From JAKANT01 sp035502095 (lineage in GTDB: Bacteria; Pseudomonadota; Gammaproteobacteria; Burkholderiales; Burkholderiaceae_F): DNA of 64,000 bases. The translations under genes were made by a program, and so were the position numbers. Of the stretch, positions 24,088 to 32,742 are shown in pieces. The stretch's first letter is position 1; the number at the start of each line of letters is the position of its first letter. The notes beneath the pieces are model-generated. The model was not told the origin of the DNA. It worked only from the letters and a program-made list of their open reading frames with translations, and ran no database searches. The DNA is taken from contig DATJUX010000026.1 in NCBI GenBank assembly GCA_035502095.1, forward strand, positions 62,001-126,000, read 5' to 3'.

Positions 24088-26442
24088 GTGAATGCGCGTG
24101 GTTTCATCCTCCAGGCGAGCTACCGCGTCGTCGCGGGCGCGCCGGTCATCCACCTGTATGGCCAGCTGGAAGGCGGCGGAACGTTCCTGGTGCGGGACGA
24201 CCGCCAGCGGCCGCACTTCTACATCCGCGCGGCGCAGGCCGAGTCGGCGCGATCACTGGGCATATCACTGGGCATCTCTGCGCTGCAGCCGATCGAGCGG
24301 CGCACGTTCGATGGCGCGCAGGTATGCCGGATCGAAGTCGCGGTGCCGTCCGACATCCCGGCCCTGCGCGAACGCCTGCACCGCGCCGGGATCGAGACCT
24401 TTGAAGCCGATGTGCGCTTTGCCGTGCGCTACCTGATCGAGCGTGGCGTCAAGGGCGGTTGCGAGATCGAAGGCGAGGCGCGCCCCGGCACCGGCATCAG
24501 GCTGGAGTTCGACAACCCGCGCCTGCGGCCCGCCGACGTGAAGGTCGATCCACGGGTGCTGGCGTTCGACATCGAGACCGACGCCAAGGCGCAGCGGCTG
24601 CTCGCGATCTCGCTGTACGCGCCAGCGCTCGACGAGGTGCTGATCGTCGACGGCAGCGACCGCTCCATGCCGGCGCACGCGACGCGGTGTGCCGACGAGC
24701 GCACGGCGCTCGATGCGTTTTCCGAGCGGGTACGGGAATTCGATCCCGACGTGCTGACGGGTTGGAACACGATCGATTTCGATCTCGGGGTGCTGGAGCG
24801 GGTCGCGGCGCGCCTGCGTCATCCGCTGGCGCTCGGACGGGATGCGGGGCCGATCCGCCTGCGTAAACCCGAGGGCTATTTCGGCAGCGGGCAGGCGAGC
24901 GTGCCCGGCCGGCTCGTACTGGACGGCATCGACCTGTTGCGCGGCGCCTTCGTGCGCATGGACGACTACTCGCTGGATGCAGTCGCGCGCGAGGTGCTCG
25001 GCGAGGGCAAGGCGACCAAAACCGAGGCGGGTGACCGGATCGAAGAGATCGCCCACAACTACCGGCACGACCTGCCTGCGTTCTCTCTCTACGCGCGCAC
25101 CGACGCACGCCTCGCTTACCAGATCGTCGAACGCCTCAACCTGGTCCCGCTCGCCTTCGCTCGCAGCCGGCTCGCGGGGATGACGCCGGATCGAGTGGCG
25201 GCCAGCATCGCATCGTTCGACTTTCTCTACCTGAGCGAGCTGGCGCACGTGGGCATCGTCGCGCCCACCGTGCGCTCGAGCGATTCCCGCGTGTTTGCCG
25301 CGCAGCAGGGCGGCTACGTGCTGGAACCCGTGCCGGGCCTGCACCGCAACGTCTGGGTGTTCGATTTCAAGAGCCTGTATCCGAGCATCATCCGCACGTT
25401 CAACATCGATCCGCTTTCGTATGTCGCCGCGCCGGCCGCGGGGGCCGACCTGATCGAAACGCCGGGTGGCGCGTTCCGGCGCGAAGCGGCGATCCTGCCG
25501 CGGCTGCTCGACCAGCTCTTCCCGCGCCGCGAAGCGGCGAAAAGGAGCGGCGACGAGGTCGCGTCGCATGCGATCAAGATCCTGATGAACTCGTTCTACG
25601 GCGTGCTCGGCACGCCGGCCTGCCGCTTCTACAACCCGGCGCTCGCCAATTCGATCACCGGCATGGGACGCGAGTTGCTGCTCTGGTCCAAGCGATGGTT
25701 CGAGCAGGCCGGCCTCCGGGTGCTCTATGGCGACACCGACAGCCTGTTCGTGCAGGCGGGCATCGACGATCCGGTGCGCATACGCGAGCAGGGACGCGAG
25801 CTGGCCCTCGCCTTGAACGTCGACATCGCGCGCCACATCAACGAGCGCTGGCGCGTGCCCAGCCGCCTGGAGCTCGAGTTCGAGAAGCTCTATCTCAAGC
25901 TGTTCCTGCCGCGCGCGCGCCACAGCACGCGCGGCGCGAGCAAGCGTTATGCGGGACTGGTCCGCGAAAGCAAGGGCGACAGCGTCGAGTTCATCGGGAT
26001 GGAGGTGGTGCGTCGGGACTGGACCGCGCTCGCGAAGCAGGTGCAACGCGAGCTCTATCAGCGCCTCTTCACCGAGCAGCCGGTGGAGGCGTACCTGGCC
26101 GAGGTGGTGCGGCAGGTCAGGCAGGGCGAGCTCGACGGGTTGCTCGTCTATCGCAAGAACCTGCGCAAGGATGCCGACGAGTACACCGCCACGACGCCGC
26201 CGCACGTTGCGGCTGCGCGCAAGTCGACCCGCAGTTCCGGACGCCTGATCAGCTACGTCATGACCACTGCCGGACCGGAGCCGGTCGACAACGTGCAGCA
26301 CCCGCTCGATCGCGAGCACTACGTGGCGAAGCAGATCCAGCCGGTGGCTGAACCCGTGCTGGCTGCGCTCGGCCTCGAGTTCGAGCGCGCGATCGGCGAC
26401 AGCAAGCAGATCGACCTGTATTCCCTCCTGGGCGAGAGCTGA
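24088..26442 (+). CDS. polB: DNA polymerase II (family B)
   Basis: A 784-residue B-family polymerase, normally SOS-induced and used for translesion or replication restart. The 3'-5' exonuclease motifs are present: DIET (161-164), NTIDFDLGVLE and YARTDARLAYQ. Polymerase motif A is FDFKSLYPSII (first Asp about 426), motif B is KILMNSFYGVLG and motif C is YGDTDSLF (Asp 549 and 551). All catalytic residues are intact. GTG 24088 (VNARGFILQ) matches the usual N-terminus; TTG 24061 is in frame upstream. It seems to be monocistronic. No LexA box was recognised upstream by eye. Confidence 0.93.
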   Translation: MNARGFILQASYRVVAGAPVIHLYGQLEGGGTFLVRDDRQRPHFYIRAAQAESARSLGISLGISALQPIERRTFDGAQVCRIEVAVPSDIPALRERLHRAGIETFEADVRFAVRYLIERGVKGGCEIEGEARPGTGIRLEFDNPRLRPADVKVDPRVLAFDIETDAKAQRLLAISLYAPALDEVLIVDGSDRSMPAHATRCADERTALDAFSERVREFDPDVLTGWNTIDFDLGVLERVAARLRHPLALGRDAGPIRLRKPEGYFGSGQASVPGRLVLDGIDLLRGAFVRMDDYSLDAVAREVLGEGKATKTEAGDRIEEIAHNYRHDLPAFSLYARTDARLAYQIVERLNLVPLAFARSRLAGMTPDRVAASIASFDFLYLSELAHVGIVAPTVRSSDSRVFAAQQGGYVLEPVPGLHRNVWVFDFKSLYPSIIRTFNIDPLSYVAAPAAGADLIETPGGAFRREAAILPRLLDQLFPRREAAKRSGDEVASHAIKILMNSFYGVLGTPACRFYNPALANSITGMGRELLLWSKRWFEQAGLRVLYGDTDSLFVQAGIDDPVRIREQGRELALALNVDIARHINERWRVPSRLELEFEKLYLKLFLPRARHSTRGASKRYAGLVRESKGDSVEFIGMEVVRRDWTALAKQVQRELYQRLFTEQPVEAYLAEVVRQVRQGELDGLLVYRKNLRKDADEYTATTPPHVAAARKSTRSSGRLISYVMTTAGPEPVDNVQHPLDREHYVAKQIQPVAEPVLAALGLEFERAIGDSKQIDLYSLLGES

Positions 26443-26540
26443 GATCCCGCATCGCGCCCGCGCCTCGGATGACCCTGTCCGGTCGGCGCTAGCATCGCGG
26501 CGCGAATGCTCTCCGTTCGCAAGCCATCCAGGGAGAGCCG

Positions 26541-26942
26541 ATGAAACGCCCGCAAAGAATCGTCGTCGCCATCGCAGGCCTGTCGCTGTTCGCCACCGCC
26601 ACTGTGATCCTTGCGCAGGCCAGCGGCCTGACGCGAACGCTGGTCGGCAAGGCGGACGTTTCGGTGCCGGGACGCGAGGCCGTGGTAGCCAGGGTCGAGC
26701 TCGCACCCGGAGCGACCGCCGGCCGCCACACCGACCCCGGCGACGAGATCAGCTACGTCCTCGAAGGCGAGGCCGAGCTGCGCATCGACGGCCAGCCGCC
26801 GCGCATCGTCAAGGCGGGCGAGTCGTTCGTCGTCCCCGCCGGGGTGATCCACGACGCGCACAACCCGGGCAGCGCACCGACCAAGCTGGTCGGCGTGTAC
26901 GTCGTGGAAAAGGGCAAGCCGCTCGGGAGCCCCGCGCCCTAG
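26541..26942 (+). CDS. Periplasmic single-domain cupin protein
   Basis: A 133-residue protein with a probable signal peptide (MKRPQRIVVAIAGLSLFATA then TVILAQA). One small cupin barrel follows: GATAGRHTDPGDEISYVLEG with the metal-ligand His and Glu, then VPAGVIHDAHNPG with the last His. Such exported cupins are common and mostly uncharacterised. ATG 26541 follows GGGAG. It stands alone, convergent with the anion transporter gene. Confidence 0.75.
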   Translation: MKRPQRIVVAIAGLSLFATATVILAQASGLTRTLVGKADVSVPGREAVVARVELAPGATAGRHTDPGDEISYVLEGEAELRIDGQPPRIVKAGESFVVPAGVIHDAHNPGSAPTKLVGVYVVEKGKPLGSPAP

Positions 26943-26945
26943 TCA

Positions 26946-26983
26946 TCCCCCTCCCCCGGGTGCGTAGACGGTCAGGGTGGGGG
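26946..26983. repeat. Degenerate GC palindrome between convergent genes
   Basis: CCCCCTCCCCC and GGGTGGGGGG flank an 18-base centre. The arms are imperfect complements. It may terminate both the cupin and the anion-transporter transcripts. Confidence 0.4.
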
Positions 26984-26994
26984 GCAAGCGAAGC

Positions 26995-28239
26995 TCACGC
27001 CCCCCGCCACACAAACCATCCCGCCGTGATCGCCAGGGTCGCCAGTGTCACCGGCAGCCCGGTGCGCAGGTGACGCCGCCAGTGGATCTCGATCCCCTGG
27101 TGCCGCGCGGCATCGACCACGATGATGTTGGCGATCGAGCCGACGATGAAAAGATTGCCTGCGAGCGTGCTCACCAGAGCGAGCATCGGCCCCGCAAACG
27201 GCTCCTTGGCCGCCGGCAGCAAGAGCATCACGGCCGGCACGTTCGAGACCACGTTGGAGAGCAGCAGCGTCGCCGTGAACAGCGGTACCGGCTCGGTCAG
27301 CACGACACCCTGGGCGGCGAGCGCCTGCACGGCATGCGCGGTGACGCCGGTGTGTTCGAGCGCGTGGTTCACCACGAACAGGCCGATGAACAGGATCAAC
27401 AACTCCCAGTCGATGAGGCCGAGCGTGTTGGCCGAATGCAGCTTGCGGCTCATGAGCAGCACGCCCGCTCCGGTGAGCGCCGCGACGTCGCGCGGCAGGT
27501 CGGTGAAGAGGAACACGACGATCAGCGCCACGGCGACCGCGAGGCCCTTGGCGGTCTGCCAGCGATCCAAGGGTGTGTCGGCGCTCGCGTCCAGCGCAGC
27601 GCGCGGGCGCGCCTGCCCCTGCAGGCGCTTCTCGGGCTGCCAGCGCCCACGCGCTTGCGGCACCAGCAATGCCCAGAGAACCGCCAGGCCGCACGCGACC
27701 GGAACGATCGCTTCGAGGAAGTAGGCGCCGAACGACATCCGGAGCACGGTTCCGATCAGCATGTTCTGCGGGTTGCCGATCAGCGTCGCTGCCGACCCGA
27801 TGTTGGCGGCGCACGCGAGCCCGAGCAGGAAGGGCACCGGATCGAGGCCGCGGCGCAGGCAGGCGTCGGCGAGCACCGGCGCGACCGCCAGGCAGACGAT
27901 GTCGTTGCTGAAGACCGCCGACAGCACGGCCGCCGTGACGATCACGGCCGCCAGCAACGCACCCGGAGCGAGCGGCAGCGCGGCGATTCCCTGGGTGATC
28001 CAGGCGTAGAAGCCGCCCAGCCGCATCTGTGCCGACAGCACCATGAACGAGAACAGCAGCAGCAGCGTCGGCAGGTGGATCGAACGCGCGGCCTGTTCCG
28101 GCGTCAGGTCGCCGATCGCCACCAGCGCGATCGCGCCGAGCAGCGCCACGCCGGTGCGATCGAGCTGCAGGAAAGGCAGGCCGCCGAGAATCATCCCGAG
28201 GTACACGATCACGAAGATCGCGACGACGGTGACGCTCAT
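26995..28239 (-). CDS. ArsB/NhaD-like (ion transporter superfamily) membrane transporter
   Basis: A 414-residue protein with about 11-12 helices of the ion-transporter superfamily that includes ArsB, NhaD and SLC13-type carriers. Typical features are SAVFSNDIVCLAVAPVL in the first half and LLSNVVSNVPAVMLLLPA in the second, the paired helix-hairpin segments with Asn-Asp/Asn-Val motifs, and GNPQNMLIG. No ars genes are adjacent, so arsenite is not implied; the substrate could be an organic anion or Na+. It lies 36 bp downstream of dctA on the same strand and may share its transcript. Confidence 0.72.
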   Translation of the reverse strand: MSVTVVAIFVIVYLGMILGGLPFLQLDRTGVALLGAIALVAIGDLTPEQAARSIHLPTLLLLFSFMVLSAQMRLGGFYAWITQGIAALPLAPGALLAAVIVTAAVLSAVFSNDIVCLAVAPVLADACLRRGLDPVPFLLGLACAANIGSAATLIGNPQNMLIGTVLRMSFGAYFLEAIVPVACGLAVLWALLVPQARGRWQPEKRLQGQARPRAALDASADTPLDRWQTAKGLAVAVALIVVFLFTDLPRDVAALTGAGVLLMSRKLHSANTLGLIDWELLILFIGLFVVNHALEHTGVTAHAVQALAAQGVVLTEPVPLFTATLLLSNVVSNVPAVMLLLPAAKEPFAGPMLALVSTLAGNLFIVGSIANIIVVDAARHQGIEIHWRRHLRTGLPVTLATLAITAGWFVWRGA

Positions 28240-28275
28240 GTGGCGCGGCCCGCTGTATCGCCCCGCGTTTCCGCC

Positions 28276-29598
28276 TCAGTGCTGTACGGCCGCCTGTGGC
28301 ACGGCCGCGGGTTCGAGGTGCTCGTCGAGATCCACCTGGACTTCGCCGTCCAGCACCTTTTTTGCGGTCGCGCGATCGATGTCCTTCTCCCACGCTGCAA
28401 CGACGACCGTGGCGACGCAATTCCCGACCAGGTTGCCGAGCGCGCGCGCCATGCCCATGAACCAGTCGACGGACAGCACGAGCACGAGGCCGATCGCCGG
28501 AATCGCAGGGATCGCCGAAAGCGTCGCTGCCAGGATGACGATCGCCGACCCGGGAACGCCGTGCGCGCCCTTCGACGTGATCAGCGAGACGCCCAGGATC
28601 AGCAGCAGGTCCGTCATGGACAGCGGCGTGTTGGTGGCCTGGGCGATGAACACGGCTGCGAGCGTCAGGTAGATCGAGAACGCGTCGAGATTGAACGAGT
28701 ACCCGGTCGGAATCACCAGGCCGACCGTCGAGTCCTTGATGCCCATGCGCTCGAGCTTGCGCATCACCTGCGGCAGCACGCTGTCCGACGAAGCGGTGCC
28801 GAGCACGATGAACAGTTCCTCGCGCAGGTACCGCAACAGCTTGAAGATGCTGAACCCGGTAAACCGCAGGATGAGACCCAGCACGACCACGACGAAGATC
28901 GCTACCGTGGCGTAGAACACCGCCACCAGGTAGCCGAGCTGCTTGAGGGATCCCACGCCGTACTTGCCCGTGGTGAACGCGATCGCGCCGAGCACGCCGA
29001 GCGGGGCCAGCTTGACGATGAAGAACATCATCTTGAACAACACGTGCGAGGTCTGCTCGATGAAAGTGAGCACCGGGCGCGCCGGCGCCCCGAGCAATCC
29101 GAGCGCGCAGCCGAACATCACCGCGATCACGAGCACCTGCAGCACGTCGCCGGTGGCAAACGCGTTGAAGAACGTGGTCGGGATCAGCTTGAGCAGGAAC
29201 TCGACCGTACCCGTGCTCTTTACCTTGCTTGCGCTGTCGACGTAAGACGAAAGCGCGCTGGCGTCGAGCGAGGCGGGATTGATGTTCATGCCGACACCGG
29301 GCTGGAACAGATACGCGAGCGCGATGCCGAGCGCGAGCGCGATCGTCGTCGTGACCTCGAAGTAAACGACTGCCTTGACGCCGACGCGCCCGACCTTCTT
29401 CAGGTCGCCGGCACCGGCGATGCCGAGCACGACCACGCAGAACACGATCGGGGCGATCAGCACCTTGATGAACTTGATGAAACCGTCACCCAGCGGTTTC
29501 AGCGACGCCGCGAAGTCCGGGAACAGGATCCCGAGCACGACACCGAGAACCAGCGCGACGATGACCTGGCCGAACAGGGACTTGAAGAACTTTGGCAT
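28276..29598 (-). CDS. dctA: C4-dicarboxylate:H+/Na+ symporter DctA
   Basis: A 440-residue DAACS-family transporter for succinate, fumarate, malate and often orotate. It has the Ser-rich TASSDSVLPQVMRKL re-entrant loop, the PTGYSFNLDAFSIYLTLA helix and the SKGAHGVPGSAIVILAATL loop that build the binding site; all are intact. ATG 29598 follows GGGAGGACGC. A GntR gene lies upstream on the same strand, 173 bp away, and may control it. No DctBD two-component system is seen. Confidence 0.93.
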   Translation of the reverse strand: MPKFFKSLFGQVIVALVLGVVLGILFPDFAASLKPLGDGFIKFIKVLIAPIVFCVVVLGIAGAGDLKKVGRVGVKAVVYFEVTTTIALALGIALAYLFQPGVGMNINPASLDASALSSYVDSASKVKSTGTVEFLLKLIPTTFFNAFATGDVLQVLVIAVMFGCALGLLGAPARPVLTFIEQTSHVLFKMMFFIVKLAPLGVLGAIAFTTGKYGVGSLKQLGYLVAVFYATVAIFVVVVLGLILRFTGFSIFKLLRYLREELFIVLGTASSDSVLPQVMRKLERMGIKDSTVGLVIPTGYSFNLDAFSIYLTLAAVFIAQATNTPLSMTDLLLILGVSLITSKGAHGVPGSAIVILAATLSAIPAIPAIGLVLVLSVDWFMGMARALGNLVGNCVATVVVAAWEKDIDRATAKKVLDGEVQVDLDEHLEPAAVPQAAVQH

Positions 29599-29647
29599 GA
29601 GCGTCCTCCCGCGCCAGGCACTGCGGCCGTGACGCATTGATGAATCT

Positions 29648-29672
29648 GTCGTCCCCCGCGTCGCGAGGGATC
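29648..29672. repeat. Possible diverged GTCATTCCGAGC-type repeat
   Basis: GTCGTCCCCCGCGTCGCGAG then GGATC resembles the family by its ends and spacing but is degenerate. It lies in the GntR-dctA gap. Confidence 0.35.
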
Positions 29673-29771
29673 CCGATGTACGCGATTCCCGCGCTTCGCG
29701 CCGTCCGGCGTGAAGTCGCAGGAAGGTCCGCTCAGCTGCTGTCGGGAGCCTGGATCTTCATGCAGTCTTCT

Positions 29772-30503
29772 CTAGTTGGAGCGGCCGTTCGATCGCCGTG
29801 GCGGCGGCGCCACGGCAAGTGTCTGCTGCAGGCGCGCCACCGGATCGCTCTCCTTGCGGTGCTGCAATCCGGCTTCGACATTGCGCAGGTGCTGGTCCAT
29901 CAGGCGCACGGCCTTGTCGGCGTCGCGCGACTCGATCGCGCGCAGGATGTCGTCGTGTTCGTCGGCCGAGTGCGACGCTTCCTGGTTCGACTGGTACAGC
30001 ATCGACATCAGGTTGGTGCGCGTGACGAGGTCGGCCACGACACGCACGAGGTGGGGATTGCCGAGCGCATCGGCGATCTGCACGTGGAAGTCGCCGAGCA
30101 GATGCGTGCGGCGCGGTGCATCGCCATGGTCCACCGCGGCGTGCTGCTCGTGCAGGTGCGCGCGCAGTGCCTTCAGCTGCGCCTTGCTCGCCACGCCGAT
30201 GAACTCGCGCAGGATGGCGCCTTCGATCAGGCGGCGGGCGGCGAACGCCTGCGCGACTTCGACCTCGGACGGCTCGATCACGAACCAGCCTTTGCGCGGG
30301 CGCACCGCGACGAACCCTTCCGAGGCCAGCCGCGTCAGCGCCTGGCGCACCACCGTGCGGCTGACTCCGAACACCGCGCCCAGTTCCTCTTCGACCAGCC
30401 GTGTGCCCGGCCCGATGCGCTGCTCGGCGATCGCCTTGATCAGGCTGTCCCCGATGCTCGTCGCCGATGGCTTGCGTGGGGCGGGCTTGGCGGAGCGGGG
30501 CAT
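29772..30503 (-). CDS. GntR-family regulator with FCD domain
   Basis: About 243 residues: N-terminal winged helix (LVEEELGAVFGVSRTVVRQALTRLASEGFV) and an all-helical FCD effector domain with the usual metal-ligand positions DFHVQI, DEHDDIL and DQHLRNVE. I prefer ATG 30503 (MPRSAK): an upstream in-frame ATG at 30524 abuts a palindrome and lies only about five bases after the predicted transcription start. It lies between a small cupin gene (upstream) and dctA (downstream), so it may control organic-acid metabolism. The palindrome over its own promoter suggests autoregulation. Confidence 0.85.
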   Translation of the reverse strand: MPRSAKPAPRKPSATSIGDSLIKAIAEQRIGPGTRLVEEELGAVFGVSRTVVRQALTRLASEGFVAVRPRKGWFVIEPSEVEVAQAFAARRLIEGAILREFIGVASKAQLKALRAHLHEQHAAVDHGDAPRRTHLLGDFHVQIADALGNPHLVRVVADLVTRTNLMSMLYQSNQEASHSADEHDDILRAIESRDADKAVRLMDQHLRNVEAGLQHRKESDPVARLQQTLAVAPPPRRSNGRSN

Positions 30504-30524
30504 GCCGGCGCTTTCCGTATCCAT

Positions 30525-30540
30525 CTGTTGTATACAACAG
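30525..30540. promoter_or_regulatory. GntR operator palindrome
   Basis: CTGTTGTATACAACAG is a perfect 16-bp palindrome of the TTGTATACAA type bound by FCD GntR regulators. It covers the -10 end and predicted +1 of the GntR gene. Confidence 0.7.
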
Positions 30541-30565
30541 TAGGACACAAAAAGTCGCTTGTCAA
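30537..30565 (-). promoter_or_regulatory. Predicted sigma-70 promoter of the GntR gene
   Basis: On the minus strand TTGACA (30560-30565) and TACTGT (30537-30542) are exactly 17 bases apart. The -10 overlaps the 16-bp palindrome. Confidence 0.65.
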
Positions 30566-30598
30566 GCCTCCCTTCTCCCCACGCTGGGGTGCGCGCTG

Positions 30599-30994
30599 TT
30601 ACGGCACGTAGGGATCGACCTTGTCCTGTTCGGCCGGGTCGTTGCGCGCAACGATGGCGCGCGCCGGCGCGGACTGGCTGAGATTGATCGCCTCGTGCGG
30701 CACGCCGGGCGGAATGAACAGGAAGTCGCCCGCCTCGCTGACGACGGTATGCGCGAGTCCCTCTCCGTAACGTGTCTCGACCCGGCCCTCCAGGACGTAG
30801 ATCGCGGTCTCGTAGCCGCGGTGCGAATGCGGCTCCGAACGCGCGCCCGGAGGGATCAGGACCACGTGCATCGACAATCCCTGCGCACCGACGGTCTGCC
30901 CCGACACGCCGATGAAGTACGGGATCTTCTGGCGCGTCCACACTTCCCGGTCGGGACGAATCGCACGGACACGCGGCGGGGTTGGATCGTCCAT
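30599..30994 (-). CDS. Small cupin-domain protein
   Basis: A 131-residue cytoplasmic cupin. The first motif PHSHRGYETAIYVLEGRVETRYG carries His-x-His and the Glu, and the second PPGVPHEAINLS carries the last His, so the metal site looks intact. ATG 30994 gives MDDPTPPRVRAIRP; longer in-frame starts upstream have no family sequence. It precedes the GntR gene on the same strand, separated by that gene's own promoter. Substrate unknown. Confidence 0.75.
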   Translation of the reverse strand: MDDPTPPRVRAIRPDREVWTRQKIPYFIGVSGQTVGAQGLSMHVVLIPPGARSEPHSHRGYETAIYVLEGRVETRYGEGLAHTVVSEAGDFLFIPPGVPHEAINLSQSAPARAIVARNDPAEQDKVDPYVP

Positions 30995-31114
30995 CGGACT
31001 CGCTCCAGCGCTGGGGATTCGGCGTAACCGCCGCCGATTCTGGCAGAGCAGTTGCGGCGCGGTTAGTCCGTTCGGTCTCTGGCCGGCACGCACGGCGTCC
31101 ATAGACTGGTCGCC

Positions 31115-32188
31115 ATGACTCCCTCCCGCCGCAGGCTCCTTTTTGCGACCGGCGCCGGCGTGCTCGCCGCCGCGTTGGCGGGCTGCGGTGGACACGAAAG
31201 CGGAGGAGTCAGCTCGACCGCGCCATCACCCGCTCCGGGACCGGCACCGGCGCCAACGCCCGCGCCGGCACCGACACCCGCGCCTGCGCCCACGCCCGGC
31301 GGACTGCACTACGCCTCGATGGCCACGGCGGGGCTCGGTGTCGGCGCGCCGCTGAACGGTGCGGTTCCGTTTCCGGCCGACAACCCTTGGAACCGCGACA
31401 TCTCGGCCGCGCCGGTCGATCCGAACTCCGCCAACCTGATCGCGAGCATCGGCGTGTCCACCGGGCTGCATCCGGATTTCGGCGTGACCGACGGCATCCC
31501 GTACGTGATCGTGGCCGATTCGCAGGCGCGCGTGACGATCGATTTCACCGCCTATGGCGCCGAAAGCGACCCTGGCCCATACCCGATTCCGCCCAATGCA
31601 CCCATAGAGGGCGGGGGCGACCGGCACGTACTCGTGGTCGATCGGGATAACAACCGCCTATACGAGTTGTTCGGTGCCGTGGCGCAGTCGGATGGAAGCT
31701 GGGACGCCGCATGCGGCGCCGTGTTCTGGCTCGACTCCGACGACGTGCGGCCCACGGCGCAGCCCGGCTGGACCAGCGCCGACGCGGCCGGGTTGCCGAT
31801 CTTCCCCGGCCTCGTCCGGTATGACGAGGCGAGCGCGGGCCTGATCCCGCATGCGTTGCGCTTCACGGTGCAGTCGACGCGGCGCGCGTATGTTCCGCCC
31901 GCCACGCATTTCGCGTCCTCGAGCACCGACGCCAACCTGCCGCCGATGGGGATGCGGGTGCGGCTCAAGGCGGGCTTTGCGATTCCCGTCTTCTTCAGCA
32001 CGGAGGCCAGGGCCATCCTGCAGGCGCTCAAGAACTACGGGATGATGGTCGCGGACAACGGCTCCAACTGGTACATCACCGGCGCGCCGGACCCGCGCTG
32101 GGACAACGGCACGCTGAACAGCGAACTCGGCAGCGTCAAGGGCTCGGACTTCGAAGTCGTGCAGATGGACGGGCTCGTCACGCCGTAG
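31115..32188 (+). CDS. Secreted lipoprotein of a conserved unknown family
   Basis: A 357-residue protein with a twin-arginine-like start (SRRRLLF) and a lipobox LAGC with Cys 24, so probably Tat-exported and lipid-anchored. An Ala-Pro/Thr-Pro linker of short repeats (about 38-62) holds the main domain away from the membrane. The domain has FPADNPWNRDIS, SDPGPYPIPPNAPIEGG, GDRHVLVVDRDN, SADAAGLPIFPGLVRYDE and ASSSTDANLPPMG, a pattern I associate with secreted hypothetical proteins in several phyla. No catalytic function can be assigned. It is divergent from the small cupin gene. Confidence 0.7.
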   Translation: MTPSRRRLLFATGAGVLAAALAGCGGHESGGVSSTAPSPAPGPAPAPTPAPAPTPAPAPTPGGLHYASMATAGLGVGAPLNGAVPFPADNPWNRDISAAPVDPNSANLIASIGVSTGLHPDFGVTDGIPYVIVADSQARVTIDFTAYGAESDPGPYPIPPNAPIEGGGDRHVLVVDRDNNRLYELFGAVAQSDGSWDAACGAVFWLDSDDVRPTAQPGWTSADAAGLPIFPGLVRYDEASAGLIPHALRFTVQSTRRAYVPPATHFASSSTDANLPPMGMRVRLKAGFAIPVFFSTEARAILQALKNYGMMVADNGSNWYITGAPDPRWDNGTLNSELGSVKGSDFEVVQMDGLVTP

Positions 32189-32253
32189 CACCTTCACCCG
32201 TTTTCAGGCATGGGAAAGCATCGACGCGGCGCGCCGTGACAGAATGAACCGCC

Positions 32254-32649
32254 ATGTCCGGTGCGCACCTCCACGCAAAACGAGGCATCGAGCGACGGCT
32301 CCTGCTGCTCGGGTTCGTCGCTGCGCTGATCGTCGCTCCCGTCCTGGCCAACGTCTGGCCGGCTTTCGGCAAGGGCCCGATGTTGTGCGTCGCCGCCACC
32401 GAGGCGCACGTTGCCGTTGATGCCGATGCGGCACACGCAGGGTACGCGCCCCCTGGCCACGAGTCGCATCACCAGGTTCACTGCGCGCTGTGCGCGCTGG
32501 CTTGCCTCGGCTGGGCACCACCGCTCGCGCTCGGACTTTCCAGCCTCGGGGCCGGCGCGATCGATCACGCTGTCACTGTCATCGCGCAAGGGCCGCGCGC
32601 GCAAGCGGCGTGGCCCGGCGCCCGGGCCCGCGCTCCTCCGCTTTCCTGA
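32254..32649 (+). CDS. DUF2946-like small protein
   Basis: A 131-residue protein with one N-terminal hydrophobic helix (LLLGFVAALIVAPVLANVWP) and a His/Cys-rich segment GHESHHQVHCALCALACLGW. This layout matches DUF2946 proteins, which are often found beside copper or TonB-dependent genes. The HxxxHH and HCxxC residues could bind a metal. It lies 93 bp before the CSSCGC outer-membrane-type gene, and both may share a transcript. Metal-related function is inference. Confidence 0.6.
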   Translation: MSGAHLHAKRGIERRLLLLGFVAALIVAPVLANVWPAFGKGPMLCVAATEAHVAVDADAAHAGYAPPGHESHHQVHCALCALACLGWAPPLALGLSSLGAGAIDHAVTVIAQGPRAQAAWPGARARAPPLS

Positions 32650-32742
32650 CACGACCGTCGAGGCTTCCCGTTGCGGAGGTCAAAGGCTGCGCCGGCGCCA
32701 GCGCGCCGGCGCTGTTGTGACGTGACTTGTCAGGAGGTTGCC

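Noticed and set aside
24265..26706. Long minus-strand open frame opposite DNA polymerase II
   Set aside because: Shadow frame; all polymerase motifs are on the plus strand.
26995..28239. Arsenite efflux pump ArsB
   Set aside because: The fold fits the same superfamily, but there are no ars genes and only general motifs, so a narrower label is not justified.
26977..29640. Very long plus-strand frame opposite the anion transporter and dctA
   Set aside because: Charged, repeat-like antisense sequence; both transporters on the minus strand have full family motifs.
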